Source: UBA1535 sp964371035 (GTDB taxonomy: Bacteria; Bacillota; Clostridia; Tissierellales; Sedimentibacteraceae). From it: a stretch of DNA of 64,000 bases. Position numbers and translations under genes: made by a program. The stretch covers positions 1-64,000 of the forward strand of contig CAYJLG010000014.1 in assembly GCA_964371035.1 (NCBI GenBank), written 5' to 3'. The notes beneath the pieces are model-generated. The model was not told the DNA's origin. It was given only the letters and a program-made list of their open reading frames with translations, and ran no database searches. Below are positions 1 through 8,781 of this stretch, piece after piece (position 1 is the stretch's first letter; every line of letters starts with the position of its first letter).

Positions 1-1
1 A

Positions 2-124
2 ATCGCTAAGACCTCGGTAGAAATGATGAACGGTGAAGTAAAGGCTTCAAATGACGATGGAGCAGTTTTTGAGATACGCTTACTATCATGTGAAGAATTC
101 AAAGGCACAAAAAAAAGAACATGA
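2..124 (+). CDS. C-terminal end of a sensor histidine kinase (5' truncated by window edge)
   Basis: Reading from base 2 gives 40 codons and a TGA stop. The peptide begins IAKTSVEMMNGEVKAS and ends GAVFEIRLLSCEEF plus a basic tail. This matches the last helix and strand of a HATPase_c domain, where GLSIAK is followed by a helix, a GxV/I strand and a FxIxL strand. The catalytic body lies outside the window, so partner and signal cannot be assigned. The next gene is convergent on the minus strand. Alternative: some other GHKL ATPase. The family assignment is inferred from a short tail only. Confidence 0.6.
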   Translation: MAKTSVEMMNGEVKASNDDGAVFEIRLLSCEEFKGTKKRT

Positions 125-156
125 TTATTCACCATGCCCTAGTTTTTTCAGTCATT

Positions 157-666
157 CTATTTTTTTAATATTTTTGTGATTTCTGCAAAGTATAATACAT
201 GAAAATCTTTATCGGGATAGCATTCGTCTATGATATTTTTTTCGATGAAGCCTTCTTCCACAATTTCAGATGCATACAATTTTTTACAAAATACAACTAA
301 GTTTGATTCTTCAAAGTAAGGTATATTTTCGTCAAATACAGTATGCAAATCACATTTTGCAATCTTGTCTTCGTCTCTTCCCGATGCAGTTCCTAAATAC
401 GCCAACTTTTTTTTGAAACTTTCATCAAAAAATGTAAGCGAAAAGCTGTCTGCATAGTCTACGAACTCTTTAGTATATCTTTGTGGTCTAATAACTACAT
501 GAGCCACATTTTTGTTCCACATAACTCCGTATCCGCCCCATGCAGCAGTCATAGTATTAACTTTACCATCTTTTTCAGCTGTGATTAGACACCAGTCTTT
601 ACCAAATTCCTTAAAAACATTGCCTTCCATTTCAAATGGCGTTATTTGTTTAAATTCATTGCTCAT
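157..666 (-). CDS. Flavin reductase-like (FMN-binding) protein
   Basis: This 169-residue protein has the small split-barrel fold of the flavin reductase-like family, which binds FMN and often reduces flavin with NAD(P)H. Family features are the early WCLITAEKDGKVNTMTAAWGG stretch, where the TMTA segment contacts flavin phosphate, and the RPQRYTKEFV helix that closes the FMN site. The ATG at 664-666 is chosen because GGAGG lies eight bases before it. A TTG codon at 681 in the same frame overlaps that ribosome binding site and is unlikely to be used. It reads away from the glutaminase start. Specific substrate or partner oxygenase is unknown; in anaerobes such proteins are often stand-alone flavoproteins. 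Confidence 0.8.
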   Translation of the reverse strand: MSNEFKQITPFEMEGNVFKEFGKDWCLITAEKDGKVNTMTAAWGGYGVMWNKNVAHVVIRPQRYTKEFVDYADSFSLTFFDESFKKKLAYLGTASGRDEDKIAKCDLHTVFDENIPYFEESNLVVFCKKLYASEIVEEGFIEKNIIDECYPDKDFHVLYFAEITKILKK

Positions 667-690
667 TTCGTTTTCCTCCAAATTTTATTT

Positions 691-1605
691 TTAAAAAATG
701 CTTAATTCTAAATTTTCTGATAACTCTTTTAACATTTGTATACCTGCTACCGAGTTTCCTTTCGCATCAAGCGCTGGCCCAAATACTCCTATACCCATTT
801 TTTTAGGTACAGAGGCCAAAATTCCTCCGCCTACACCTGATTTTGCTGGTATTCCAATGTGTACTGCGAATTCTCCAGATGCGTCGTATAATCCGCATGT
901 TACCATTATAGTTTTAGTTATTCTACAAATATCTTTAGAGATTATTCGTTCTCCAGAAAGCGATACGCCATCATTAGCCAGCACAGCTCCAATCATCGCC
1001 AAATCTTTGCAAGTTGCTTGTATAGAGCAATGACTAAAATATATATCTAAAATATCTTCTACCTCGCCTTCCATCGAGTTGTAGCTTTTCATAAAGTATG
1101 CCAAGGCTCTGTTTCTATCACCTGTCTTTTTCTCTGACAAAAATGTTTCTTCATTAATTCTAATTTTTTCATTATTTGTTAGTTTTTTTGTCAGATCTAA
1201 AATTCTATCTATTTTTTCTTCTTTATTTGATCCTTTAATAATGGATGATGCCAAAATAGCACCTGCATTAATCATAGGATTGTATGGTTTATGTATTTCC
1301 TTTGTTTCTAAGTTTACGATAGAATTAAATCCGTCGCCAGTAGGTTCTGCACCTATCATCGAAAAAACCTTATCTTCACCATTATCTTGCAATGCTAACA
1401 TCAACACTATCGCTTTAGATATGCTTTGTATAGTAAATTCTTTATTATATTCGCCTGCAAAATATTCTTTACCATCTACAGTTATTCCATAAATACCTAC
1501 ATCATCTCTATTCGCTTTTGAAAGCTCAGGTATATAAGTTGCAACATTGCCTAGATGTGTTAGAGATTTGCTTTTTTCTAAAGCATTAATAAAGTATTCT
1601 CTCAT
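691..1605 (-). CDS. glsA: Glutaminase (serine beta-lactamase-fold type)
   Basis: At 304 residues this matches the usual length of bacterial glutaminase A, which hydrolyses L-glutamine to glutamate and ammonia in the cytoplasm. The catalytic Ser-x-x-Lys is visible as QSISKA near residue 60. The family segments NPMINAGAI, the region around SGERIIS and AKSGVGGGILASVP with its lid-side glycine run are present. The ATG at 1603-1605 directly follows AGGAGGAAAG; an in-frame start 17 codons upstream lacks such a site and would overlap the hydrolase gene. The gene is followed within 25 bases by the flavin reductase and preceded by the hydrolase, so a three-gene minus-strand transcript is likely. Confidence 0.93.
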   Translation of the reverse strand: MREYFINALEKSKSLTHLGNVATYIPELSKANRDDVGIYGITVDGKEYFAGEYNKEFTIQSISKAIVLMLALQDNGEDKVFSMIGAEPTGDGFNSIVNLETKEIHKPYNPMINAGAILASSIIKGSNKEEKIDRILDLTKKLTNNEKIRINEETFLSEKKTGDRNRALAYFMKSYNSMEGEVEDILDIYFSHCSIQATCKDLAMIGAVLANDGVSLSGERIISKDICRITKTIMVTCGLYDASGEFAVHIGIPAKSGVGGGILASVPKKMGIGVFGPALDAKGNSVAGIQMLKELSENLELSIF

Positions 1606-1634
1606 CTTTCCTCCTATTAATAAAATGTTATATA

Positions 1635-2462
1635 TTAAGACCTTGAATTTAACCAAAAAACTAAATCGTTTATGACTTCATCTTTTTCTGGTTCATTAAA
1701 AATCTCATGGTATAGTTTAGGATATATCTTTATTTCTTTTTTTGATGACGCAATATTTTTATAGAGATTTTTTGACGCCTCACAGCTAATAATTTTGTCA
1801 TCTTCTCCATGAAGAATTAAACAATCATAATTGTATGCGGATACATTGTTTTTTAAATAGCTCATTCCTTCTATTAAAAATTGATTGTAAAATCTTAGAG
1901 TGGCTTTTTTAAGTACCAACGGATCACTTTTATACGTTTTAACTATTTCTTGGTCTCTTGAAACTAGACTAGAGAGATCACTAGCTATTTTAAATTTAGG
2001 CATCAATTTTGATGCAATTTTAATGAAACTTCTTAAAAAAGCATTGGTTTGTAGAGGATAAATGGTAGCAGCTGCTGATAAAATTTGTCCATTTAGACTG
2101 TCTTTATATTTCAGTGCATATAATACTGATATGAAGCCCCCCATACTATGACCTAACATATATAAAGGCTTGTTTGGCAACTCTTCTTTTGCTTTTTTAA
2201 CAATAAGATTAGCATCATCAACAAAATCGCTATATTTTACTATATCGCCTCTTTCGCCACCGCTATTACCATGACCTCTTAGATCGTAATAATAGCACGC
2301 ATATCCTGCGTCTGCAAGTTTGTTTGCAACATAATCATATCTCGCTACATGTTCTGCAAAACCGTGATTTATAACTATAGTTGCTATTGGATGTGTAGGA
2401 ATCGATTTGATGCCATTTAGTTTTATTCCATCAGAAGCTTGAACAATAAATTTTTCGCGCAT
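1635..2462 (-). CDS. Alpha/beta hydrolase, lysophospholipase/monoacylglycerol lipase-like
   Basis: This 275-residue alpha/beta hydrolase of the serine aminopeptidase S33 / Hydrolase_4 type probably cleaves acylglycerols or lysophospholipids. The oxyanion segment is INHGFAEH, the RGHGNSGG motif typical of lysophospholipases follows near residue 63, the nucleophile elbow is GHSMGG near residue 106, the Asp is in LHGEDDKI and the His in LYHEIFNEPEKDEV. No signal peptide is visible, so it is cytoplasmic. The ATG at 2460-2462 follows GTAGGAGGGAAAT. It lies 29 bases upstream of the glutaminase start. Substrate is inferred from family only. Confidence 0.85.
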   Translation of the reverse strand: MREKFIVQASDGIKLNGIKSIPTHPIATIVINHGFAEHVARYDYVANKLADAGYACYYYDLRGHGNSGGERGDIVKYSDFVDDANLIVKKAKEELPNKPLYMLGHSMGGFISVLYALKYKDSLNGQILSAAATIYPLQTNAFLRSFIKIASKLMPKFKIASDLSSLVSRDQEIVKTYKSDPLVLKKATLRFYNQFLIEGMSYLKNNVSAYNYDCLILHGEDDKIISCEASKNLYKNIASSKKEIKIYPKLYHEIFNEPEKDEVINDLVFWLNSRS

Positions 2463-2603
2463 ATTTCCCTCCTACTATATTATGCTAATATTATACAGGT
2501 TTAGTCAAAATATTTCAATAAAAACATAATTTATGATCTATAATGTAAGCTGTTACTATTCATTAAGAGTTTTGTCTTCTTATCATGTTGCTTATGATTT
2601 TGT

Positions 2604-3230
2604 CTACACTACAACCTTACTACCATCAAAATGTTTGATATCATGTTTAAACATAACTTTCAGTCCGTTTTCATCTATTTCGTACTTAGTCAGACAGCAG
2701 TTTGGAGGTACATCTTCGAACCAGTTTTTTGGAACCATTTCATTTATAACATAATGGTCTAATGCTTTTAACACGCCTCCATGCGCAACTATGAGTATGG
2801 TTTTTCCTTTATATTGTTTAGATATTTTGTCAAATGCTTCACCGCATCTGTCGTAGAATTCTTTTAAGTTTTCACCATTTGGATAATTATTTGTGAATGG
2901 GTCGTCTTCAATTTTTTTTACAAGTTCAGGATTTGTTTTTTCTGCTTCTTTGTATGTCATCCCTTCAAAATCTCCGATGTGCATCTCCATCAATCCGTCT
3001 TCTGTGTATATCGGTATATTTCTATCTCCTATTATTATCTCAGAAGTATCCACGGTTCTTTTTAAAGGGCTTGAAACTACGCAGTCTAAGTAAGTATCTG
3101 TTAATCTTTCGCCAAGCATTTGAGCTCCTTGTGCACCTTGTTCTGTTAAATCGGAATTTCCTTGTCCTTGCAATCTTTTTTCTACATTCCAGTATGTTTG
3201 TCCATGTCTTGTAATATATATTGTAGTCAT
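2604..3230 (-). CDS. Histidine phosphatase (phosphoglycerate mutase-like) family protein
   Basis: This 208-residue protein is a branch-1 histidine phosphatase. The phospho-acceptor histidine is in the N-terminal ITRHGQTYWN motif, with the second conserved Arg in VVSSPLKRTVDT and the second catalytic His in IVAHGGVLKAL. The length fits broad-specificity phosphatases (PhoE, CobC-like, GpmB-like) rather than the larger dPGM of glycolysis. The ATG follows AAGGAGGAAAA. No cobalamin genes adjoin it, so an alpha-ribazole phosphatase role is unsupported, and its substrate remains open. Confidence 0.87.
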   Translation of the reverse strand: MTTIYITRHGQTYWNVEKRLQGQGNSDLTEQGAQGAQMLGERLTDTYLDCVVSSPLKRTVDTSEIIIGDRNIPIYTEDGLMEMHIGDFEGMTYKEAEKTNPELVKKIEDDPFTNNYPNGENLKEFYDRCGEAFDKISKQYKGKTILIVAHGGVLKALDHYVINEMVPKNWFEDVPPNCCLTKYEIDENGLKVMFKHDIKHFDGSKVVV

Positions 3231-3300
3231 TTTTCCTCCTTGTCATAAGACAAAATTATTTTTAGATTTTGATCAATGCTTCAAACCACGTATCTAGTAT

Positions 3301-3360
3301 TTACATGAAATGTAAGGCGATCATGACATCTCGCTTTCGCCGTATACCATGGTCGCCTTA
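3301..3360. other. Two adjacent/overlapping hairpins between typA and the phosphatase gene
   Basis: TTACAT GAA ATGTAA at 3301-3315 is a small perfect hairpin. It overlaps a larger inverted repeat with TAAGGCGATCATG at 3313-3325 and CATGGTCGCCTTA at 3348-3360 (one mismatch). The second can fold in RNA downstream of typA, but no T-run follows on the minus strand, so it may be a weak or processing hairpin rather than a classic terminator. Confidence 0.5.
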
Positions 3361-3380
3361 AAGTATTAAACTAAATTTAT

Positions 3381-5207
3381 CTATTCTACTGCTTTTTTTG
3401 CTGCATTAGCAAATTTTCTTCTTTCATTTTCTGTCAAATGTCTTTTTCTCAATCTGATAGAATCCGGTGTTACTTCAACAAGTTCATCATCATTTATAAA
3501 TTCAAGAGCTTCTTCTAAAGTCATAACTCTTGCAGGAGATAGTTTTACTGCATCATCAGATCCTGAAGCTCTAGTGTTTGTAAGTTTTTTACTTTTGCAT
3601 GGATTTACTGTCATATCGTCATCTCTAGCATTCATGCCAACTATCATTCCTTCATACACTTTTTCACCAGGACTAACAAACAAAGTACCTCTTTCTTCAA
3701 GGTTTCCAAGTGCGTATGCTAAAGCTTCGCCTTCATCGCTCGAAATCAGTACACCATTAGTTCTCTGTGGGATTTCTCCTTTGAACTTGTCATATGCTTC
3801 AAAACTTCTAACCATTGTTCCTTGACCTCTAGTGTCATTTATAAGTTCAGTTCTATATCCTAAAAGTCCTCTCGTTGGTACAAGATATTCAATCTTAACA
3901 AAATTTCCATCTGGATACATTGCTTCCATCATACCTTTTCTAAGGTTTAGTTTATTTATTACAGTTCCTGAGTATTCTTCTGGCGCATTTACTATTACTC
4001 TTTCTATCGGCTCTTTGATTACACCATCTTCTTTATGATAAATTACTTCTGGTCGTGACACAGCTACTTCATAACCTTCTCTTCTCATGTTTTCAAGAAG
4101 TATAGAAAGATGTAATTCGCCTCTTCCTGAGACTTTAAATCCGTCTACCGCATTTTCAAGCGGCTCAACTCTTAATCCTACATTTACTTCTAATTCTTTT
4201 TCAAGTCTATTTTTTAAGTGTCTAGTAGTTACGAATTTTCCACTTTTCCCTACAAAAGGTGATGTGTTTATCAGGAAATTCATAGATAAAGTAGGTTCTT
4301 CTATTCTAATAGTTTCCATAGGCATCGGTTTGTCGCTTTCACATATAGTTTCACCTATAGAAATATCAGATAATCCTGCTACAACTACTATATCTCCACT
4401 CTTAGCTTCACTCACAGCTACTCTTTTAAGTCCTTGGTAAACAAATAATCCCGAAACTTTTTGTCTAACTATAGTTCCGTTTGCTTTACAAACAGATACA
4501 GTTTGGCCTTCTTTTAGCGTTCCTGAGAAAATCCTTCCTACTCCAAGTCTACCTATATAATCATCATATGCAAGTGACGACACTTGAAGTTGTAATGGTT
4601 CTGAGTCTTTGTCAGGATATGGGTTTACGTGTTCAACTATTGTTTCAAATAAAGGCGTAATATTTTCACCTTCATCTTCTATTTCTTTTTGTACTATTCC
4701 TTTTTTTGCTATACCATAAAGCACAGGAAATTCAGCTTGCTCATCTGTCGCATCAAGTTCAACAAATAAATCAAATACCATGTTTACTACTTCTTCTGCT
4801 CTATGGTTTTTCTTATCTATTTTGTTGATTAAAAGGATAGGTTTAAGTCCTAATTCGAGTGATTTTTGCAAAACAAATCTCGTTTGTGGCATAGGTCCTT
4901 CTATCGAGTCTACTAGCAAAATAACTGTATCGACTGTCTTCATTATTCGCTCAACTTCAGAAGAAAAATCGGCGTGTCCCGGTGTGTCTACTATATTTAT
5001 CTTGATATCATTGTACATTACTGAACAATTCTTTGAATAAATCGTAATTCCTCTTTCTCTCTCTAAATCATTTGAGTCCATTACACAATCAACCATTTCT
5101 TGGTTTTCTCTAAATATTCCGCTCTGTTGTAAAAAAGCGTCTACAAGTGTGGATTTTCCCGCATCAACGTGCGCTATTACGGCAATGTTTACTATCTTAT
5201 TTTTCAT
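3381..5207 (-). CDS. typA: Translational GTPase TypA/BipA
   Basis: TypA/BipA is a ribosome-associated GTPase that helps 50S assembly and growth under stress. The 608 residues match the normal 600-615. G-motifs are at the N-terminus: AHVDAGKSTL (G1), RGITI (G2), DTPGHADF (G3) and NKIDKK (G4), followed by EF-G-like domains II, III and V and the BipA-specific C-terminal domain. The ATG at 5205-5207 follows GAGGAATAAG and starts MKNKIVNIAVIAH like known homologues; the in-frame start 21 codons upstream has no good ribosome binding site. It is transcribed alone, divergent from the Fe-S protein gene. Confidence 0.96.
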   Translation of the reverse strand: MKNKIVNIAVIAHVDAGKSTLVDAFLQQSGIFRENQEMVDCVMDSNDLERERGITIYSKNCSVMYNDIKINIVDTPGHADFSSEVERIMKTVDTVILLVDSIEGPMPQTRFVLQKSLELGLKPILLINKIDKKNHRAEEVVNMVFDLFVELDATDEQAEFPVLYGIAKKGIVQKEIEDEGENITPLFETIVEHVNPYPDKDSEPLQLQVSSLAYDDYIGRLGVGRIFSGTLKEGQTVSVCKANGTIVRQKVSGLFVYQGLKRVAVSEAKSGDIVVVAGLSDISIGETICESDKPMPMETIRIEEPTLSMNFLINTSPFVGKSGKFVTTRHLKNRLEKELEVNVGLRVEPLENAVDGFKVSGRGELHLSILLENMRREGYEVAVSRPEVIYHKEDGVIKEPIERVIVNAPEEYSGTVINKLNLRKGMMEAMYPDGNFVKIEYLVPTRGLLGYRTELINDTRGQGTMVRSFEAYDKFKGEIPQRTNGVLISSDEGEALAYALGNLEERGTLFVSPGEKVYEGMIVGMNARDDDMTVNPCKSKKLTNTRASGSDDAVKLSPARVMTLEEALEFINDDELVEVTPDSIRLRKRHLTENERRKFANAAKKAVE

Positions 5208-5383
5208 CTTATTCCTCATTTCAATTCTAAATCCATGAGTTAGTTTAATACCTTTTAGATAATTTTGCAAGCTTTTTGTTTGATAAAATGTAATTTTTCG
5301 TTTAATAATTGCAATATAATGTCTAAGTTTAGTTAAGATATTTTGATTTTAAAAAACTGATTTTGATTTTTTTTTATTTGTTC

Positions 5384-5413
5384 TTGCAAAATTATATGAA
5401 CGCATGATAGAAT
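5384..5413 (+). promoter_or_regulatory. Candidate sigma-A promoter for the Fe-S protein gene
   Basis: TTGCAA at 5384-5389 and TAGAAT at 5408-5413 are separated by 18 bases, about 40 bases before the start codon of the next gene. Confidence 0.5.
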
Positions 5414-5450
5414 TATATTAGTTATCTAGTGATACGAAAGGAGTTTTAAT

Positions 5451-6206
5451 ATGAATAATTACTACAACGATATCATTAACTTAATTAATTCTGAATTAGA
5501 CAAAATTAATAGATATGATCTCTTTCGATCGGCTTTAGTTTCAATTTCAGATCCCTTCAACCCTCTATATTTACAATTAAAGTCCTTAATAGGACCTTTT
5601 CACAAAAATCCTGATGAAATTTTTCCTGAAGTTAAATCTATTATTTCATATTTTATTCCGTTTACAAAAGAAGTTACCGTATCTCCTATTTCATCTCCAA
5701 ATATAGCGCATAAATGGGCTGAATCATATATATTGTTAAATTCTGCTTTTGACATAATTAACAACTCATTATACGACTATTTCAAATCTTTAAATTATGA
5801 ATCTATGGGGATAGCAGGAACTCACACTTATGATCCTAAAAATCTTCAATCTATGTGGTCACACAGAAGTGCTGCAGTAATTTCAGGCCTTGGGGATTTT
5901 GGAGCTAATAGATTAGTAATTACAGACAAAGGATCGAGTGGAAGATTTTGCACGTTTTTAACTTCTGCTAAAATTGAACCTACAAATACCACTACTAAAA
6001 CCTACTGTTTATATAAAAAAAACGGATCATGTTTAATTTGTCTAGATAAGTGCCCTGTATCTGCTTTAAAGCAAGATACTTTCGATCGATTCAATTGTCA
6101 TGATAATGTTTTAATCAAAAATGCTAAACTGATGAATGATACTATAGGATTTGCTGACGCATGTGGCAAATGCATCAGTTCTTGCCCATACGCATACATA
6201 AATTGA
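5451..6206 (+). CDS. Epoxyqueuosine reductase-like double 4Fe-4S protein (short form)
   Basis: The 251-residue protein resembles the C-terminal half of QueG: a central region (YESMGIAGTH ... AVISGLGDFGANRLVIT) is followed by two cysteine clusters, SCLICLDKCPVSAL and ACGKCISSCPYA, typical of an 8Fe-8S ferredoxin-type domain. QueG proper is about 350-400 residues with a corrinoid-binding domain and HEAT tail; here those are missing, so true tRNA epoxyqueuosine reduction is doubtful. Such short paralogues are common in clostridia and have no assigned function. The ATG follows GAAAGGAGTTTTAAT. The LysR gene follows after 54 bases and may be co-transcribed. Confidence 0.78.
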   Translation: MNNYYNDIINLINSELDKINRYDLFRSALVSISDPFNPLYLQLKSLIGPFHKNPDEIFPEVKSIISYFIPFTKEVTVSPISSPNIAHKWAESYILLNSAFDIINNSLYDYFKSLNYESMGIAGTHTYDPKNLQSMWSHRSAAVISGLGDFGANRLVITDKGSSGRFCTFLTSAKIEPTNTTTKTYCLYKKNGSCLICLDKCPVSALKQDTFDRFNCHDNVLIKNAKLMNDTIGFADACGKCISSCPYAYIN

Positions 6207-6260
6207 TACGCTTTATTTTTAAAATATCAAGCTCAAAATTTATTCAAAGGAACGATAAGC

Positions 6261-7163
6261 ATGAAAATTGAACAAGTAAAACATGTAATTGCAATCGTAA
6301 AAGCTAAATCTATTACTAAGGCAGCTCAAAATCTCTTTACTACTCAATCTAATTTGAGTTACTCTTTAAAGCAATTAGAAAATGAATTTGGTAGGAAAAT
6401 TTTAATTAGATCTAATAACGGTACTACATTAACTCCATTTGGAGAAGAGTTTATAGTAAAGGCAAACGAGGTTGTCAAATCTTTTGATGAATTGGCCATG
6501 CTAGGAAAAAGTTGTTCTAGCTTAGATTTATCAATTTCTTCTTTTCCACTATCTTTTGTTAGCAAAACTTTTACTGAACTTGCAAATTATTATAGTGAAG
6601 CCGCTCTACATCTTTCACTAAAACGCGGAATTAGCGATGTTTTGTATAGTGTGGTTACTCAAGAATCAGATGTAGGTTACATATATTATTCAAAAAAATC
6701 TGAAGATAAAATTTTGAGTGAAATATCAGATAACAATTTGGAGTTTCATAGTTTATTTGTTACAGATTTATATGTGTATGTGAGAAAAAACCATAGTCTT
6801 TTTACCGATATTGTAGGATATGCTGATATTCATGAGTTAGATAATTTATCGCGCGTACATGTTCTAGACTGCAATGATGATTTGTTTAAATATACCGAAC
6901 CTTTAATTTCAAAAAATTCTAAAGATTCCTTTTATGTTGAAGGCGTTTACAGTTTAATAGATGTAATTTCAAGAACTGATTATTATTTCATTGGATTGCA
7001 ACCTATTTATAGAAATAGCCTCACTAACGAAAACATGATCCGCTTTCCGCTATCTGGAACTGACGATAAAATAATTTTCGGATATGTTACTAAAAATAAC
7101 TACTCTTTGAATGAAACAGGAAAGCAATTTATTAATTTATTAAAACAAAATCTAGATTTGTAA
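6261..7163 (+). CDS. LysR family transcriptional regulator
   Basis: The 300 residues match the LysR family. The N-terminal winged helix-turn-helix is clear in residues 1-60 (VIAIVKAKSITKAAQNLFTT, then LSYSLKQLENEFG), followed by a two-lobed effector-binding domain from about residue 90. It sits between the Fe-S protein and the amidohydrolase-symporter pair and is closed by a strong terminator at 7184-7213. Because LysR genes usually control neighbours, the amidohydrolase/symporter pair 240 bases downstream is the most plausible target, with the inverted repeat at 7356-7375 as a candidate operator. The effector is unknown. Confidence 0.92.
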   Translation: MKIEQVKHVIAIVKAKSITKAAQNLFTTQSNLSYSLKQLENEFGRKILIRSNNGTTLTPFGEEFIVKANEVVKSFDELAMLGKSCSSLDLSISSFPLSFVSKTFTELANYYSEAALHLSLKRGISDVLYSVVTQESDVGYIYYSKKSEDKILSEISDNNLEFHSLFVTDLYVYVRKNHSLFTDIVGYADIHELDNLSRVHVLDCNDDLFKYTEPLISKNSKDSFYVEGVYSLIDVISRTDYYFIGLQPIYRNSLTNENMIRFPLSGTDDKIIFGYVTKNNYSLNETGKQFINLLKQNLDL

Positions 7164-7183
7164 ATTTATTACTAAAAATAATT

Positions 7184-7220
7184 AATCTTACTTTAAAATT
7201 ATAAAGTAAGATTTTTTTTT
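7184..7220 (+). terminator. Intrinsic terminator after the LysR gene
   Basis: AATCTTACTTTA at 7184-7195 pairs perfectly with TAAAGTAAGATT at 7202-7213 around a six-base loop and runs into a T-tract of nine. Confidence 0.9.
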
Positions 7221-7276
7221 ACCTTTTGAGTTTCAAAAATTTCAATGCAACATAAAATTTATCTATTAACACTCAT

Positions 7277-7375
7277 CTATAATTATAGTGTAAATTTATA
7301 TATGTAGTATGAAGTTAGTATAGTTTTCTTTGAACTGATATCGATTTCATACTGGCAAACTTAAACTTAAGTTTG
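7277..7375. promoter_or_regulatory. Two palindromes in the leader of the amidohydrolase gene
   Basis: CTATAATTATAG at 7277-7288 is a perfect 12-base palindrome. CAAACTTA at 7356-7363 and TAAGTTTG at 7368-7375 form perfect 8-base arms four bases apart, 28 bases before the start codon. These are good operator candidates for the LysR protein or another dimeric regulator; binding is inferred. Confidence 0.45.
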
Positions 7376-7403
7376 ACCCAACACTAATTTGGAGGATTAA
7401 ATT

Positions 7404-8594
7404 ATGAACTTTTGGCTAACAAATGGATTTGTTTTAGATTTAGAAGCAGGAACTTTTAAAAAGGCAAATATTCAGATTAAAGACGGTGTTATTTCTTCTA
7501 TTGGTAATACCCCAGAAAAAAACGATGTAGTATATGATTGTACAGACAAGTATTTAACACCCGGGTTGATCGATATGCATACTCATATGGTGTGGAACGG
7601 ATTGTCTATGAATCCTACTCAAACTATGGTTAATGAAGGTCCACAAGTAGCAATGTTGCGAGCAGTTTATAACGCAAAAAAAAGCGTTGAAAAGGGTGTA
7701 ACAACGGTTCGTGATGTCGGTGCATGCGACGATGTTACAATTCATATTAATCATGCAATTAGGTTAGGTTTAATCGAAAATTGTTGTGACATCATACCAT
7801 GTGGTAGTGCTATAATGTCTTCTTTTGGACATGTGCCTCAACTTGGAAGAATTGCAGATAGCGATGGGGAGCTTCAAAAAGCGATAAGAACGGTAAAAAC
7901 TTTATTGACTGAGGCAGGCGAAAATTGTCAATGGATCAAAATCATGGCAACAGGTGGTGCAGCAGGGGCTGAAGAAGTTGGGCCATCGATGTATAGTCTT
8001 GAACAATTAAAGCTAATAGTTGATGAAGCACATAGATTACACATGAAAGTTTGCGCTCATGCATTGTCAGCAATCGGCATAGAAAATTGCATTGAAGCAG
8101 GTATTGATTGTATAGAACACGGTGCTCAGATTTCAATTCCTTATTTGCAAAAAATGAAAGAAAAAGGATTGGCATGGGTTCCAACGCTAAGTGTTTATAA
8201 ACATATTTCAGAATCTCCTGATGTATTGCCCGCTAACTCTGTAGCTAAGGCTGCTAAAGTTGTTGAAAATCAAAAAGAAACTTTTAAAAACGCTATGCAA
8301 GTTGGCATCGCAATAGCATTAGGTACAGATGCTGGTTCTATGAATTTTGGAGAACATCCAAGTGTACAAAGAGAAATGTCAGACATGCATTCTTATGGAA
8401 TGTCTAATGTTGATGTAATTAGATCAGCGACTATAGTATGCGCGGAAGTTTTAGGAATTAGCAACAAAATAGGTTCGATCTGCGAGGGCAAAAATGCTGA
8501 TTTGTTGATTTTATCTGAAAATCCTATAGAAAATCTTAATGCTTTTTCAAATTCATTAGAACAAGTATATAAAAACGGTGTAAGTGTTTTATAG
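7404..8594 (+). CDS. Metal-dependent amidohydrolase (COG1228-type, prolidase/imidazolonepropionase-like)
   Basis: This 396-residue TIM-barrel hydrolase has the amidohydrolase metal motif DMHTHMVW near residue 57, the KIMATGGA segment that supplies the bridging lysine, metal histidines in CAHALS and IEHGAQ, and the catalytic Asp in GTDAGSMNFGEHP. The PGLIDMHTHM entry and the C-terminal GKNADLLIL beta-sandwich are standard. Members of this group hydrolyse N-acyl or Xaa-Pro/Xaa-Arg/Xaa-Lys dipeptides or imidazolonepropionate. No histidine-degradation genes adjoin it, so a dipeptidase-like role is more likely. The ATG follows TTGGAGGATTAAATT. The symporter 187 bases downstream probably imports its substrate. 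Confidence 0.88.
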   Translation: MNFWLTNGFVLDLEAGTFKKANIQIKDGVISSIGNTPEKNDVVYDCTDKYLTPGLIDMHTHMVWNGLSMNPTQTMVNEGPQVAMLRAVYNAKKSVEKGVTTVRDVGACDDVTIHINHAIRLGLIENCCDIIPCGSAIMSSFGHVPQLGRIADSDGELQKAIRTVKTLLTEAGENCQWIKIMATGGAAGAEEVGPSMYSLEQLKLIVDEAHRLHMKVCAHALSAIGIENCIEAGIDCIEHGAQISIPYLQKMKEKGLAWVPTLSVYKHISESPDVLPANSVAKAAKVVENQKETFKNAMQVGIAIALGTDAGSMNFGEHPSVQREMSDMHSYGMSNVDVIRSATIVCAEVLGISNKIGSICEGKNADLLILSENPIENLNAFSNSLEQVYKNGVSVL

Positions 8595-8609
8595 TATAGC
8601 TTTTACTAT

Positions 8610-8635
8610 TTTCGAATAAGAATATTCATTCGAAA
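8610..8635 (+). terminator. Inverted repeat downstream of the amidohydrolase gene
   Basis: TTTCGAAT at 8610-8617 and ATTCGAAA at 8628-8635 are perfect arms around a ten-base spacer that is itself partly palindromic, followed at a distance by a T-rich stretch. It is a weak terminator or attenuator candidate. Confidence 0.45.
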
Positions 8636-8678
8636 TAATTTTCTTCCGATTTTTTTAGTTGTCATTAATGCTTAAATC

Positions 8679-8751
8679 TCACTCTATAGAGTGACAATAT
8701 ATCTTGACATATTTGCAAAATTTCATGTTATAGCATTTATGAAATTTTGCA
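8679..8751 (+). promoter_or_regulatory. Symporter control region: 16-bp palindrome, TTGACA and a 13-bp inverted repeat
   Basis: TCACTCTATAGAGTGA at 8679-8694 is a perfect palindrome immediately upstream of a TTGACA -35 hexamer at 8704-8709. A second perfect inverted repeat, TGCAAAATTTCAT at 8714-8726 and ATGAAATTTTGCA at 8739-8751, covers the spacer and the -10 region (TTATAG at 8728-8733 is the best -10). Such stacking of two dyads on one promoter suggests tight operator control, or a leader hairpin if transcription starts upstream. Confidence 0.6.
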
Positions 8752-8781
8752 TATAAATAATAATAAAAAAGGAGATTTAAA

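Noticed and set aside
5451..6206. Naming the Fe-S protein QueG
   Set aside because: It is 251 residues and lacks the corrinoid-binding and C-terminal parts; only the Fe-S half is recognisable.
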